A stretch of 64,000 bases of DNA from Pontibacterium sinense. Its GTDB lineage: Bacteria > Pseudomonadota > Gammaproteobacteria > Pseudomonadales > Balneatricaceae. The notes under the pieces were generated by a model that saw only the letters and a program-made list of their open reading frames with translations, was not told the origin of the DNA and ran no database searches. The first letter of the stretch is position 1, and every line of letters starts with the position of its first letter. Below are positions 36,007-44,340 of this stretch, piece by piece. The position numbers were made by a program, and so were the translations under genes. The stretch lies in assembly GCF_015209595.1 (NCBI RefSeq), contig NZ_JADEYS010000008.1, forward strand, positions 62,001-126,000, read 5' to 3'.

Positions 36007-37641
36007 TTAGGTAGGACGCGTAACCCAGCTGATCTGATACTGGATTCCAAAGGAGTCGAACAGGCGCAGCCAGCGTTTTTGAGAGTTTTGCAGTTGGTCG
36101 CCAGGGCCTTTTACTTCGACTAACAAGTAATCATCACTAGCGGAATGCCATAGGAACAGGTCGGGAAATCCGGAACGATAAGCCTGAGGATCAAAGCAAA
36201 TTTTCTCCATAATCATCAGCAGCTTATGCTGTGGGATACGCTGGCAGAGGAGGCTGATGTGAGCTGGATCGCAGCGCTTCCAGTTGATAAAGGGGTTGGC
36301 GATCCCTAGATGTTCTGAGTATTGACCGGCGATTTCCTCCAGAAGGTTAACCTTGTGCAGTTGCTGGAGCCGATTCTGGAAGAGCCGGTGTCGACGCTGG
36401 CTGAATGCAGGACTGTTAAAATCCAATGGGGCCTGTTGATAGGGGTGGCTGAAGGCACCTTCCAGCGGGGCAAAAATCTGCTGCCAGAACAGCAGTCCAA
36501 ACAGCGTATTAAACAGTTCGTTTTCACACCAGATACCGTCGTAGCCTAATGCTCGGTAGTGAGTGATAACTTGCAGCTCTACCCGTTGTCCATCGTCATC
36601 CAGAACCAGTTGTTCACTGTTAAATTGCTCAGTAGGACGACGCACCACGGGTCCACCCAGTTTACGTAGAATCCTTGGTGTAAAGCTCTTGCAGAACATC
36701 TCTTCATCGGCACTCAGAGGCTGTTCCGCCAACTGATGACAGTGGTCTAAGGCCTGCTCAAACAACTGTTGATTGAAGAGTGTGCGGACATGGCGTTCTC
36801 GATTGGGTGGCAGGGATGCTGAAGCATACAGTTCGGCTGCTGCGGAGAGGTTTTTATTGCGCTCCAGCTGTTGGCCAACGGCTTTAATCAGTCGATTGCG
36901 TTTCAGCTCCAGTCGTTGGTTATACATAGGGCAGAGCAGAATCTTTAGTTGCTCATCATTGGGCAGTACTGCATCTTCCAACTGCTGATTGATTTGATCG
37001 AATAACAGATATCGGTCGACATCTTCTGTGCGGTTAAACGCGCGGGTGTTCTGATCGAGCGGATAGTTTTCAAATTGCATAATCCCTAGATCGCTGACCA
37101 CAAACTGAGACAGGTCCTGATAGAGATTGCCAAAGTAGATCAGGCGAAAGCGTTCTAAACTGTCGCGATAGTGCGGGAAAAGGACCGGAACAGGTATAAA
37201 GCGTTGCCAAACTGAGTGTTCGACAGCGGTATCGCCCAGTTCTGAAATCAATGTATCTGTCAGTGCTGACTTAGTGGGCGAACCTTTTATCTGAAGGGCT
37301 GCTTTCAGTTCTTTGGCGGTTAACAGGTTGCTGATGTCGATCGCCGTCAGGTTGGGATTCATCTTCAGTAATTCATGTTCCGACAGCAGGTCTGTTGCAT
37401 TGTCCAGCGAGCCGATTTCGGGGTAGGTCAGTTTGTCGAGACGAAAAAAATTTGCTCGGCGACAGATCAAACGTACATAGAGTTGTTGGGCATCTGTCTC
37501 CAGCTGGCGATAGTGCTCCAGAAACTTAAGATCCTGCGGGCGTAACAGGTCGAGATGCAACGTACTGATGGTTTCCATCAGCTGATTAAAATTATGCAGG
37601 TAGTAGAGTGGATCGACGTCGTTGCTGAGGTTCTGGGCCAA
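36007..37641 (-). CDS. FAN1-like VRR-NUC nuclease
   Basis: Structure-specific nuclease related to FAN1, which in other organisms cuts DNA flaps and interstrand cross-links. The 544-residue protein has an N-terminal helical/SAP-like region (NLTAIDISNLLTAKELKAALQIKG) and a C-terminal VRR-NUC domain with the PD-(D/E)xK core GFPDLFLW...LLVEVKGPGDQLQ. The only start in line with the conserved N-terminus is TTG 37641 with a weak ribosome-binding site. It is divergent from the pseudouridine synthase gene. Confidence 0.9.
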   Translation of the reverse strand: MAQNLSNDVDPLYYLHNFNQLMETISTLHLDLLRPQDLKFLEHYRQLETDAQQLYVRLICRRANFFRLDKLTYPEIGSLDNATDLLSEHELLKMNPNLTAIDISNLLTAKELKAALQIKGSPTKSALTDTLISELGDTAVEHSVWQRFIPVPVLFPHYRDSLERFRLIYFGNLYQDLSQFVVSDLGIMQFENYPLDQNTRAFNRTEDVDRYLLFDQINQQLEDAVLPNDEQLKILLCPMYNQRLELKRNRLIKAVGQQLERNKNLSAAAELYASASLPPNRERHVRTLFNQQLFEQALDHCHQLAEQPLSADEEMFCKSFTPRILRKLGGPVVRRPTEQFNSEQLVLDDDGQRVELQVITHYRALGYDGIWCENELFNTLFGLLFWQQIFAPLEGAFSHPYQQAPLDFNSPAFSQRRHRLFQNRLQQLHKVNLLEEIAGQYSEHLGIANPFINWKRCDPAHISLLCQRIPQHKLLMIMEKICFDPQAYRSGFPDLFLWHSASDDYLLVEVKGPGDQLQNSQKRWLRLFDSFGIQYQISWVTRPT

Positions 37642-37815
37642 TTTTTCGATTCTCGATCATTGGAATTCAGACTTATTGTACGTAATCCTCGAGCGGTCGG
37701 GGATATCGAAGACTAAACTTGCACTCTAAAGGAGGTAGGGCTGCACTCGATTGGAGAGTTGATTGCAATTATGGTCCTGCTCACGCAAGATCCTCCCTTT
37801 TTTGAGGCCAGATCT

Positions 37816-38541
37816 ATGTATAGCATCGTTGCTGAAAACGAAGACTTTGTACTGATCGATAAAATGCCCGGTTTTTCGGTGCATAAAGATCAGGAAGACA
37901 GCGGATTAGCGATGCAGATCAAAGCGGATCAGGGCTACAGTGAACTGATGCCGGTGCACCGATTAGATAAGGTCACGTCGGGATTGATGCTGTTTGCCCG
38001 TCACCATGCGGCGGCTTCCGAGCTATCGCGCGCGTTCAGTGAACATCAGGTGGAGAAGTTCTATCTGGCACTATCGGACAAGAAGCCGAAGAAAAAGCAG
38101 GGCGCGATTGTTGGGGATATGACCCGTGCACGTCGCGGCGCGTGGCGTCTGGCTAAAACTCAGATTCGCCCGGCGGTGACGCAGTTTTTCAGCCAGTCGC
38201 TAAAGCCCGGAGTACGTCTGTTTCTATTGCGTCCGCTGACCGGGAAAACCCATCAGATCCGTGTGGCGTTGAAGAGTGTTGGTGCGCCAATTATCGGTGA
38301 TCCGCTCTACCATGAAAAAAATGAAGCGCAGTCTGATCGCACGTACCTGCATGCGTATAGTTTGAGCTTTCCGTTCGCGGGTGAGCAGCATCGTTTTACC
38401 GTGATGCCTGAAGTCGGTGAATTATTTGATGCGGAGTGCTGTGCGCTAATCAACACCCATTTTGCTAAGCCCTGGACCTTGTCGTGGCCGCGTATTCAGC
38501 AGCATCTACCGAACGGCAGCGATACTGGTAGCAGTTCGTAG
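37816..38541 (+). CDS. RluA-family pseudouridine synthase
   Basis: Isomerises uridine to pseudouridine in rRNA or tRNA. The 241-residue chain lacks an S4 domain and contains the catalytic-Asp motif HRLDKVTSGLMLFA, LFLLRPLTGKTHQIRVAL and GDPLY. ATG 37816 (MYSIVAENEDFVLIDK) has GAGG 8 nt upstream and fits the family N-terminus; in-frame ATGs at 37759 and 37771 would add an unconserved tail. Target RNA position is unknown. Confidence 0.9.
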   Translation: MYSIVAENEDFVLIDKMPGFSVHKDQEDSGLAMQIKADQGYSELMPVHRLDKVTSGLMLFARHHAAASELSRAFSEHQVEKFYLALSDKKPKKKQGAIVGDMTRARRGAWRLAKTQIRPAVTQFFSQSLKPGVRLFLLRPLTGKTHQIRVALKSVGAPIIGDPLYHEKNEAQSDRTYLHAYSLSFPFAGEQHRFTVMPEVGELFDAECCALINTHFAKPWTLSWPRIQQHLPNGSDTGSSS

Positions 38542-38587
38542 TTCGCAGTATGATGTGCGCTTTTTACAGCGTGCCGGAGTGAAGGCT

Positions 38588-38800
38588 ATGAGCGAGCGCA
38601 TCGAGCGTGATTTTTTTGCCCGTGATGAAGACGAGCAGAAAGCATTTCTGGAACAGACGTGGTGTGACAGCTGCATGGAAGTGAACCTTGGCATGCGTGA
38701 GCCAGTTGAGTATGAACTCAATGACACCGTCTTTATCGAAGGCAAGTGTAACCGCTGTGGCCAGCTTATCCTGACTGAGCTGACAGAAGACGATTTCTGA
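38588..38800 (+). CDS. Small zinc-ribbon protein, function unknown
   Basis: A 70-residue acidic protein (MSERIERDFFARDEDEQ...) with two CxxC knuckles, CDSC and CNRC, about 30 residues apart, enough to bind one zinc. The ATG has a GAAGG ribosome-binding site. It sits 46 nt after the pseudouridine synthase and 30 nt before tcdA, so the three may be co-transcribed, which hints at an RNA-modification link (inference). I do not recognise a named family. Confidence 0.8.
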   Translation: MSERIERDFFARDEDEQKAFLEQTWCDSCMEVNLGMREPVEYELNDTVFIEGKCNRCGQLILTELTEDDF

Positions 38801-38830
38801 TCGATCCCTTGTAGAAGAGCTGAACTAAAC

Positions 38831-39625
38831 GTGTCCGATTTTGACAATCGATTTGGAGGCACCCGCCGCTTATATGGGCAGGATGCTACCGAGCTTTATC
38901 GTCGTTCCCATGTGTGTGTGATCGGTATTGGTGGCGTAGGGTCCTGGGTGGCCGAAGCGCTGGCGCGTACCGCAATTGGTAAGATCACCCTGATTGACCT
39001 GGACGATATCTGTATCACCAATACTAACCGGCAGATCCACGCACTGGATGGCAATATTGGCCGTTCGAAGGTCGAGGCGATGGCGGAGCGGATGAGGCTG
39101 ATCAATCCGGAGTGTCAGGTGAATGAGGTCGAAGATTTCATCACCCGTGACAATATTCGTGAATTGATTACCGATGAGTTCGATTATGTGGTGGATGCGA
39201 TCGACAGCGCGAAGGAGAAAGCCGCGTTGATTGCACTTTGTAGCCTTCGTAAGATCCCTGTTGTCACTATCGGGGGAGCTGGAGGGCAGACTGATCCGAC
39301 AAAAGTGGGTGTCCTCGACCTGTCTAAAACCTCTCACGATCCATTGGCGGCGAACGTGCGTTCGTTTCTACGTCGCCACTATGGCTTTAGTAAAAGCGGT
39401 CGTCGCTTTGCTGTTGAGTGTGTGTATTCCTCCGAACAGTTGGTTTATCCACAAGCGGATGGTTCGGTTTGTCAGTATAAGACGACGAATGACGGGAACA
39501 CCCGACTGGACTGTGCAGGTGGCTTTGGTGCGGCGACTTGCGTTACCGCAACATTCGGCTTTGTTGCCGTGTCTCGTGTACTGAAAAAGCTTGTTGAGCG
39601 GGCCGAACGGCAAGGCAAGCTCTAA
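38831..39625 (+). CDS. tcdA: tRNA threonylcarbamoyladenosine dehydratase
   Basis: E1-like enzyme (TcdA/CsdL) that uses ATP to cyclise t6A37 to ct6A in ANN-decoding tRNAs. The 264-residue protein shows the nucleotide-binding VIGIGGVGSWVAEALARTAIG, DLDDICITNTNRQIHA, VDAIDSAKEKAALI and the conserved SEQLVYP region. The start is GTG 38831 with a distant GAAGAG. A perfect 10-bp hairpin follows the gene. Confidence 0.94.
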   Translation: MSDFDNRFGGTRRLYGQDATELYRRSHVCVIGIGGVGSWVAEALARTAIGKITLIDLDDICITNTNRQIHALDGNIGRSKVEAMAERMRLINPECQVNEVEDFITRDNIRELITDEFDYVVDAIDSAKEKAALIALCSLRKIPVVTIGGAGGQTDPTKVGVLDLSKTSHDPLAANVRSFLRRHYGFSKSGRRFAVECVYSSEQLVYPQADGSVCQYKTTNDGNTRLDCAGGFGAATCVTATFGFVAVSRVLKKLVERAERQGKL

Positions 39626-39634
39626 TGCCGCCAA

Positions 39635-39660
39635 GGGAACGGCAGTGCGTTGCCGTTCCC
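39635..39660 (+). terminator. Hairpin downstream of tcdA
   Basis: Perfect stem GGGAACGGCA (39635-39644) / TGCCGTTCCC (39651-39660) with a 6-nt loop; followed by AAACACTTGTTTG rather than a T-run, so termination efficiency is uncertain. Confidence 0.55.
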
Positions 39661-39740
39661 AAACACTTGTTTGAATCCCTTCTGAAATTTTCCCTTTTTA
39701 GCTCAACCAGTTAGCAATCTGGCCTGAGATTTGCTGTTTT

Positions 39741-39760
39741 ACCTCCACTAGTCTGGAGGT
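39741..39760 (+). promoter_or_regulatory. Hairpin sequestering a ribosome-binding site
   Basis: ACCTCCA (39741-39747), loop CTAGTC, TGGAGGT (39754-39760) is a perfect 7-bp stem. Its 3' strand is the GGAGGT Shine-Dalgarno of the next gene (ATG at 39766). When folded, the ribosome-binding site is fully paired, a possible on/off switch. Confidence 0.5.
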
Positions 39761-39765
39761 GACGT

Positions 39766-40704
39766 ATGCAACTCAACCGATCTTTGCCTATTTTATCCAC
39801 CGAGCCTTTTCAGTTTGATCCGATGCAACAGGACCGTGGGTTTGCCCAGATGTTGCAGCAAGAGATCGAGGTGAAACAGGCTGTAGTCGCATATGCGCAG
39901 AACGGCGTGCGGCCGAATCACACCGAACAGCAGTTGTTGCAGCGTTGGCCGATTTCGGACTACGGTCGCATTTTCTCGCAGGCGGAAGAGGTCCTGCGGG
40001 AAACAGAAGCAGACTTTGAGCGCTTTCATGAGCGTTCCCGTCAGGTCGCCTTTGATCTCATGCGATACGATATGCAGGCGATGGTGGATGTACGCTTTGG
40101 CGTGGCTGGAATATCAACAACTCCAAATGAATCTTTTATGTTATCGGATTCTTACCTGCAGCGCTTATGGCAAGCTGAAGGTCCGATTCAGAGTTGGGGT
40201 CGGGATAATTCACGACTGACTCAGGCGATTACCGGACTGGGCGTAAAGCATGCGCTGGCAAAGGCTGTAACCTCCCTACAGGCAGAGCAAGGTGTTGAGC
40301 GTCATCAGGCTGCGAGCCTGGGGCAGCTCGATAGTTATGTGCGTCAGGTATTACTGAGAGCTGGGAATCTGACGGGCTTTAATCCGCTGTCTTCGCATCA
40401 GTTAGAGACGATGGGGTGTGATCTTCAATGTGTATTAGGTGTGAGTGAATTTAATCCGCGTCAGGCAACGGCCGCAGAATTGCGAGGTGCTGCGCAGCAC
40501 CTGTTTCACAGCGGTGAGATTGGTGTGGAAAGTCTGTCGTTACTGACACATGTGCCCCGATTGCTGGGCACTCATACGCCGCAAGGGGATGTGAATTGGA
40601 TTGAGGCCTTTCGTGGCTTTGGGAGCTCTGCGTCGGTGCAAGGGGAAGCGCAATCCCATCTGGAGAGTACGCTTTCGGTATTACTGCGTCTGCAGACTGA
40701 TTAA
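39766..40704 (+). CDS. Unrecognised 312-residue protein
   Basis: I do not recognise this family. The 312-residue product has no signal peptide or membrane segment. It is mostly helical with many Gln, Glu and Arg residues and a Ser/Gly-rich tail (FGSSASVQGEAQSHLEST). Codon use and a perfect GGAGGT ribosome-binding site support a real gene. Its stop codon overlaps the stop of the convergent arsJ within TTAA (40701-40704). The 140 bp before it contain the tcdA hairpin and the hairpin that pairs its ribosome-binding site. Confidence 0.75.
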   Translation: MQLNRSLPILSTEPFQFDPMQQDRGFAQMLQQEIEVKQAVVAYAQNGVRPNHTEQQLLQRWPISDYGRIFSQAEEVLRETEADFERFHERSRQVAFDLMRYDMQAMVDVRFGVAGISTTPNESFMLSDSYLQRLWQAEGPIQSWGRDNSRLTQAITGLGVKHALAKAVTSLQAEQGVERHQAASLGQLDSYVRQVLLRAGNLTGFNPLSSHQLETMGCDLQCVLGVSEFNPRQATAAELRGAAQHLFHSGEIGVESLSLLTHVPRLLGTHTPQGDVNWIEAFRGFGSSASVQGEAQSHLESTLSVLLRLQTD

Positions 40705-41930
40705 GCCGCCTTTGTATGGCGGGGCAGAGCCAATGACAAACCACTGGTAATAAGTAAAAACAGGGCTGAAATCCACAGGCAGGTACTGAGACCGTAGACC
40801 TGAAATAGCCAGCCGGAGAGCAGTGTTCCGATCAGACGTCCTGATGCGTTTGCCATGTAGTAAAAGCCCACATCCATCGATGCACCATCTTCTTTGGCAT
40901 AACTCACAATCAGATAGCTGTGTAGCGAAGAGTTGATGGCAAAGAGTACGCCAAATAAACCCAGTCCTCCCAGCAGCACCCATTGTGGATTTAAGCCGCT
41001 ATTGTCGCCTAATCCCAGTGCGATTAAGGCCGGTATCGCTGTTAATGTTATGGCCCAGCGAAGTGCGCTCATACCGTCGGGATGTTTTCCGCTACGACGG
41101 CCTGTAATCCAGGGCGCGGCTGCCTGAACAAATCCGTAGGCGATAATCCAGCTGGCAAGAAAGCCGCCTACGGCCCAGTGATCCCAGTCAAATGTACTGC
41201 TCAAATAGACCGGTAAGGCAACGACGAACCAGATATCACGGGCGCCAAACAAAAATAAACGTGCTGCCGACAATGCATTAACCGCGGGGCTGGTGGAGAA
41301 CACTTCGGTGAATTTTGGTTTGACCTTGGCTTTGCCCAGATCCTCCTTGAGTTTGATCAGGCTCACTAGCAAAACCAGTGCTAGAACGCCGATCATAATC
41401 CAGACTGCGCCTGCAAAACCTGCCAGGGAGAGCAGCATGCCTCCAAGGAAAAAGCCAACCCCTTTCAGGGTGTTTTTGGATCCGGTCAGAATCGCGACCA
41501 GTTTGTACAGATGTCCTTCAACCTGAGCTTTAGCCAACTTCTTGACTGAGCTTTTGGCGCTCATCTTGTTCAGGTCTTTGGCGATGCCTGAAAATGCCTG
41601 AGCGGCCATAACCCAGGGGACAGTCAACATACTTGCAGGCACAGTGAGCATCAGCAACGCGACGACCTGCAGGCTCAGCCCGATATTCATGGTTTTGTTC
41701 AAACCAATACGTGCCCCGAGCCAGCCTCCGACCAGATTTGTAACGATGCCAAAAAACTCATAGAACAGGAACAGCAGAGCGATTTCGAGCGGGTTGTATC
41801 CCAGTTGATGGAAGTGGAGTACCACCAACATGCGCAATGCACCGTCGGTTAGCGTAAATGCCCAGTAGTTGCCTGTCACCAGAAGGTACTGCCGTACCTC
41901 TGATGACAGGTTTGTCAGTGCGCTGAGCAT
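40701..41930 (-). CDS. arsJ: Organoarsenical (1-arseno-3-phosphoglycerate) efflux MFS protein
   Basis: Major-facilitator permease of 409 residues with about 12 transmembrane helices. The N-terminus (LSSEVRQYLLVTGNYWAFTL, then TDGALRMLVVLHFHQLGYNP) is characteristic of ArsJ, which exports 1-arseno-3-phosphoglycerate. The compound forms when a partner GAPDH uses arsenate instead of phosphate and breaks down to arsenate outside the cell. Its ATG overlaps the GAPDH stop by 1 nt (TGATG), so the two are translationally coupled. No arsR, arsC or arsB lies nearby. Confidence 0.9.
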   Translation of the reverse strand: MLSALTNLSSEVRQYLLVTGNYWAFTLTDGALRMLVVLHFHQLGYNPLEIALLFLFYEFFGIVTNLVGGWLGARIGLNKTMNIGLSLQVVALLMLTVPASMLTVPWVMAAQAFSGIAKDLNKMSAKSSVKKLAKAQVEGHLYKLVAILTGSKNTLKGVGFFLGGMLLSLAGFAGAVWIMIGVLALVLLVSLIKLKEDLGKAKVKPKFTEVFSTSPAVNALSAARLFLFGARDIWFVVALPVYLSSTFDWDHWAVGGFLASWIIAYGFVQAAAPWITGRRSGKHPDGMSALRWAITLTAIPALIALGLGDNSGLNPQWVLLGGLGLFGVLFAINSSLHSYLIVSYAKEDGASMDVGFYYMANASGRLIGTLLSGWLFQVYGLSTCLWISALFLLITSGLSLALPRHTKAA

Positions 41931-42934
41931 CAGTCGTTGGCCATAATGTATTTGGCCAGTTCAACGGTGCGATTTACGTAACCCCATTCGTTGTCGTACC
42001 ACGCATAGATTTTCAGTTGAGTTCCATTCACCACCATGGTGGAAAGCGCATCAACGATACTGGAACGAGGATCTGTGCGGTAATCGATTGATACCAGAGG
42101 GCGCTCTTCGTAGCCGAGTACACCTTCGAGTTCATTTTCTGCTGCATCTTTAAACAGCGTGTTTACTTCTTCGATGGTAGTCTCGCGCTCCAGCTCAAAC
42201 ACCATGTCGGTCAGTGACGCATTAGCGAGAGGGATTCGCACGGCGTGACCGTTAAGACGACCTTTCAGGTCGGGGAATATTTCAGTGATAGCTTTTGCCG
42301 ATCCTGTCGTGGTTGGGATCAGGCTCATACCGCAGGCGCGTGCACGGCGCAGATCTTTATGCGGCGCATCCAGAATGGTCTGGGTATTGGTGATGTCGTG
42401 AATCGTCGTCATCGAGCCGTGACGGATTCCCAGTTTTTCATGTACAACTTTGATGACTGGTGCCAAGCAATTCGTCGTGCAGGATGCGGCGGTCACAATA
42501 CGGTTCTGGGTTGGATCAAAAAGATCGTGGTTAATGCCCATGACCAAATTCAATGCGCCGTCTTCTTTTACCGGAGCGGTGACCAGTACGCGTTTTACCC
42601 CTTGTTCCAGATAGCGATTCAATACATCGACATACTTGAATTTACCGCTGGCTTCGATGACCAGATCGCAGCCAGACCAATCGGTATCAGCAATCTCTTT
42701 GTTGTTGCTGAATACCAGTTGATTGGTATTGATACAGATTTTTTCGTCTTCAGCCGACACATCGTGGGGCCAAATGCCGTGTACGGAGTCGAATTTAAGC
42801 AAGTGCGCAAACGTTGCCGCATCACCTGCCGGATCATTGATCTGAACGAATTCGAGCTCCGGGTAGTCCCAGCCCGCGCGCAACGCCAAGCGTCCCATAC
42901 GCCCAAAACCATTGATGCCTACTTTGATGCTCAT
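41930..42934 (-). CDS. ArsJ-associated glyceraldehyde-3-phosphate dehydrogenase
   Basis: A 334-residue GAPDH with the NAD site [16 protein letters not shown], catalytic Cys in SCTTNCLAP, and WYDNEWGY near the C-terminus. Coupling with arsJ and divergence from housekeeping forms ([24 protein letters not shown]) point to the arsenate-detoxifying role: G3P + arsenate + NAD+ to 1-arseno-3-phosphoglycerate. GGAG precedes the ATG. A 12-bp palindrome lies about 100 bp upstream. A glycolytic role in addition cannot be excluded. Confidence 0.9.
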   Translation of the reverse strand: MSIKVGINGFGRMGRLALRAGWDYPELEFVQINDPAGDAATFAHLLKFDSVHGIWPHDVSAEDEKICINTNQLVFSNNKEIADTDWSGCDLVIEASGKFKYVDVLNRYLEQGVKRVLVTAPVKEDGALNLVMGINHDLFDPTQNRIVTAASCTTNCLAPVIKVVHEKLGIRHGSMTTIHDITNTQTILDAPHKDLRRARACGMSLIPTTTGSAKAITEIFPDLKGRLNGHAVRIPLANASLTDMVFELERETTIEEVNTLFKDAAENELEGVLGYEERPLVSIDYRTDPRSSIVDALSTMVVNGTQLKIYAWYDNEWGYVNRTVELAKYIMAND

Positions 42935-43029
42935 GATTATGTCTCCAAATACTAATTTGAACGCGCGTAGTCATCTATTCGATTGCTGTTGATGTTGCGC
43001 ATATATACGATTTTTCACATATATTATTT

Positions 43030-43041
43030 TTCATATATGAA
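43030..43041. promoter_or_regulatory. Palindromic operator candidate for GAPDH-arsJ
   Basis: TTCATATATGAA, a perfect 12-bp palindrome in AT-rich DNA about 95 bp before the GAPDH start. AT-rich dyads of this kind are typical of ArsR/SmtB-family sites, but no arsR gene is linked, so the regulator is unknown. Confidence 0.4.
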
Positions 43042-43090
43042 TATGTCCAGTGAATCGATGCGCTGAATAGAAATATTAATAGGAAGGTCA

Positions 43091-43125
43091 TAAAAAGGCC
43101 CCTCACTCCCAGGTGGGAGGGAGGG
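43091..43125 (-). terminator. Intrinsic terminator for pheA (minus strand)
   Basis: On the minus strand: CCCTC-C-CTCCC, loop ACCT, GGGAG-T-GAGGG, then GCCTTTTTATG. It consists of two 5-bp blocks with one mismatch and a five-T run. It lies about 180 nt after the pheA stop, giving a long 3' untranslated region. Confidence 0.7.
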
Positions 43126-43307
43126 ACAGAATCTGTGTTAACTCCGCGAGTGGACGAAGTTAGAAGATGGGATGCGGATGAGTGTCCATCGAAGAAAGAG
43201 CACTAACCACCCATTCAGTATGGAGCCTAATGCTGCACCGCAACACTGTACTTTGGTCTACAAATCAAAGACTTTTTTGCCTTTTTGGTAATATTTATTG
43301 CGGTTGC

Positions 43308-44174
43308 TTACTCAACAATAACATCTTCTTCGTAACGGAACGGGTGAGCGTCATAGGTACCCATGATACGAACATCACGCGCAAAGAAATCGAGCTCCTG
43401 CAGGGCATACTGCATCGACTTCTCATTGGGATGGCCTTCTACATCCAGATGGAAGCTGGTTGCGGTCATTGTGTCGGACGCCATGTAACTTTCCAGCTTC
43501 ACCATGTTTACGCCGTTGGTACTGAATCCGCCCAGCGCTTTGTACAGCGCGGCGGGAAGGTTACGTACTCTGAACATAATGGTGGTGATGTATTTCGTGG
43601 CCTGATCAAAATCAGGGACAACCTTATCGCGTGATAGGATTAGGAAGCGGGTCGTGTTGCCATCTTTATCCTGAAAGTTCTCGCGCAGTACTTCTAGACC
43701 GTAAAGATCCGCAGCCAGACTTGAAGCAATCGCGGCAAACTGTTTTTTGCCCGTCTCTAGCAGTGCGGAGGCTGAGCCGGCGGTATCCAGGCTCGCAATC
43801 GGTTCCAGCCCTAATTCTTTAATGTGATCGAGACACTGTGCCAGCGCTTGAGGGTGAGACGAGACGGTTTTCAGTTCGTCCAGTTGGGTGCCGGGCAGGC
43901 CGAGCAGGCAGTGGTTTACCGGCTCAAAATGCTCCCCCACGATATGTAGCTGGGTTTTTGGCATCAGGCGATAGATCTCTTCCACACGACCTGCGGTGGA
44001 GTTTTCCAGCGGAATCATCGCCAGATCAGCTTTGCCGTCTTCCACCATAAACATTGCCTCAACAAAGGTTTCACAGGCAAAGGCTTCCATGTTCGGAAAA
44101 ACACGGGTGCAAGATAGGTGAGAATACGCGCCGGGCTGGCCTTGGTAGGCGATGATTTGCGTTGAGTCGCTCAT
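43308..44174 (-). CDS. pheA: Prephenate dehydratase (monofunctional)
   Basis: Converts prephenate to phenylpyruvate for phenylalanine synthesis. The 288-residue protein has the dehydratase domain (IAYQGQPGAYSHLSC, PLENSTAGRV, the catalytic-site DGNTTRFLIL) and a C-terminal ACT domain with the phenylalanine-binding region (KLESYMA...TATSFHLDVEG). There is no chorismate mutase domain. ATG 44174 fits the family N-terminus; longer in-frame extensions are unsupported. It is divergent from lhgO across about 166 bp. Confidence 0.94.
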   Translation of the reverse strand: MSDSTQIIAYQGQPGAYSHLSCTRVFPNMEAFACETFVEAMFMVEDGKADLAMIPLENSTAGRVEEIYRLMPKTQLHIVGEHFEPVNHCLLGLPGTQLDELKTVSSHPQALAQCLDHIKELGLEPIASLDTAGSASALLETGKKQFAAIASSLAADLYGLEVLRENFQDKDGNTTRFLILSRDKVVPDFDQATKYITTIMFRVRNLPAALYKALGGFSTNGVNMVKLESYMASDTMTATSFHLDVEGHPNEKSMQYALQELDFFARDVRIMGTYDAHPFRYEEDVIVE

Positions 44175-44340
44175 GATGTGATCCGTACAAACAAGGTGAG
44201 AAAGCCCAATATTATGGCACAGGCCACTTAGTAACTGGAAAAAAAATACCCCTTTGGTAAGGTGGCTGCTCGATCTGCGAGTGGGTATGAGATGCCCTTC
44301 CACAGCTCGCGATATGACGCCAAGGACACGAGGAGTTCCA

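Larger units (their letters stand above)
42935..43307. other. Intergenic region between the GAPDH-arsJ pair and pheA
   Basis: A 373-bp stretch with no gene. The right part holds the long pheA 3' region ending in a minus-strand terminator (43091-43125). The left part is AT-rich, with overlapping TTTTTCACATAT / TTTTTCATATAT repeats and the palindrome TTCATATATGAA, and should contain the GAPDH-arsJ promoter. Confidence 0.5.

Noticed and set aside
41930-42934. Housekeeping glycolytic GAPDH
   Set aside because: Translational coupling to arsJ and the family-specific N-terminal region favour the arsenate-detoxification type.
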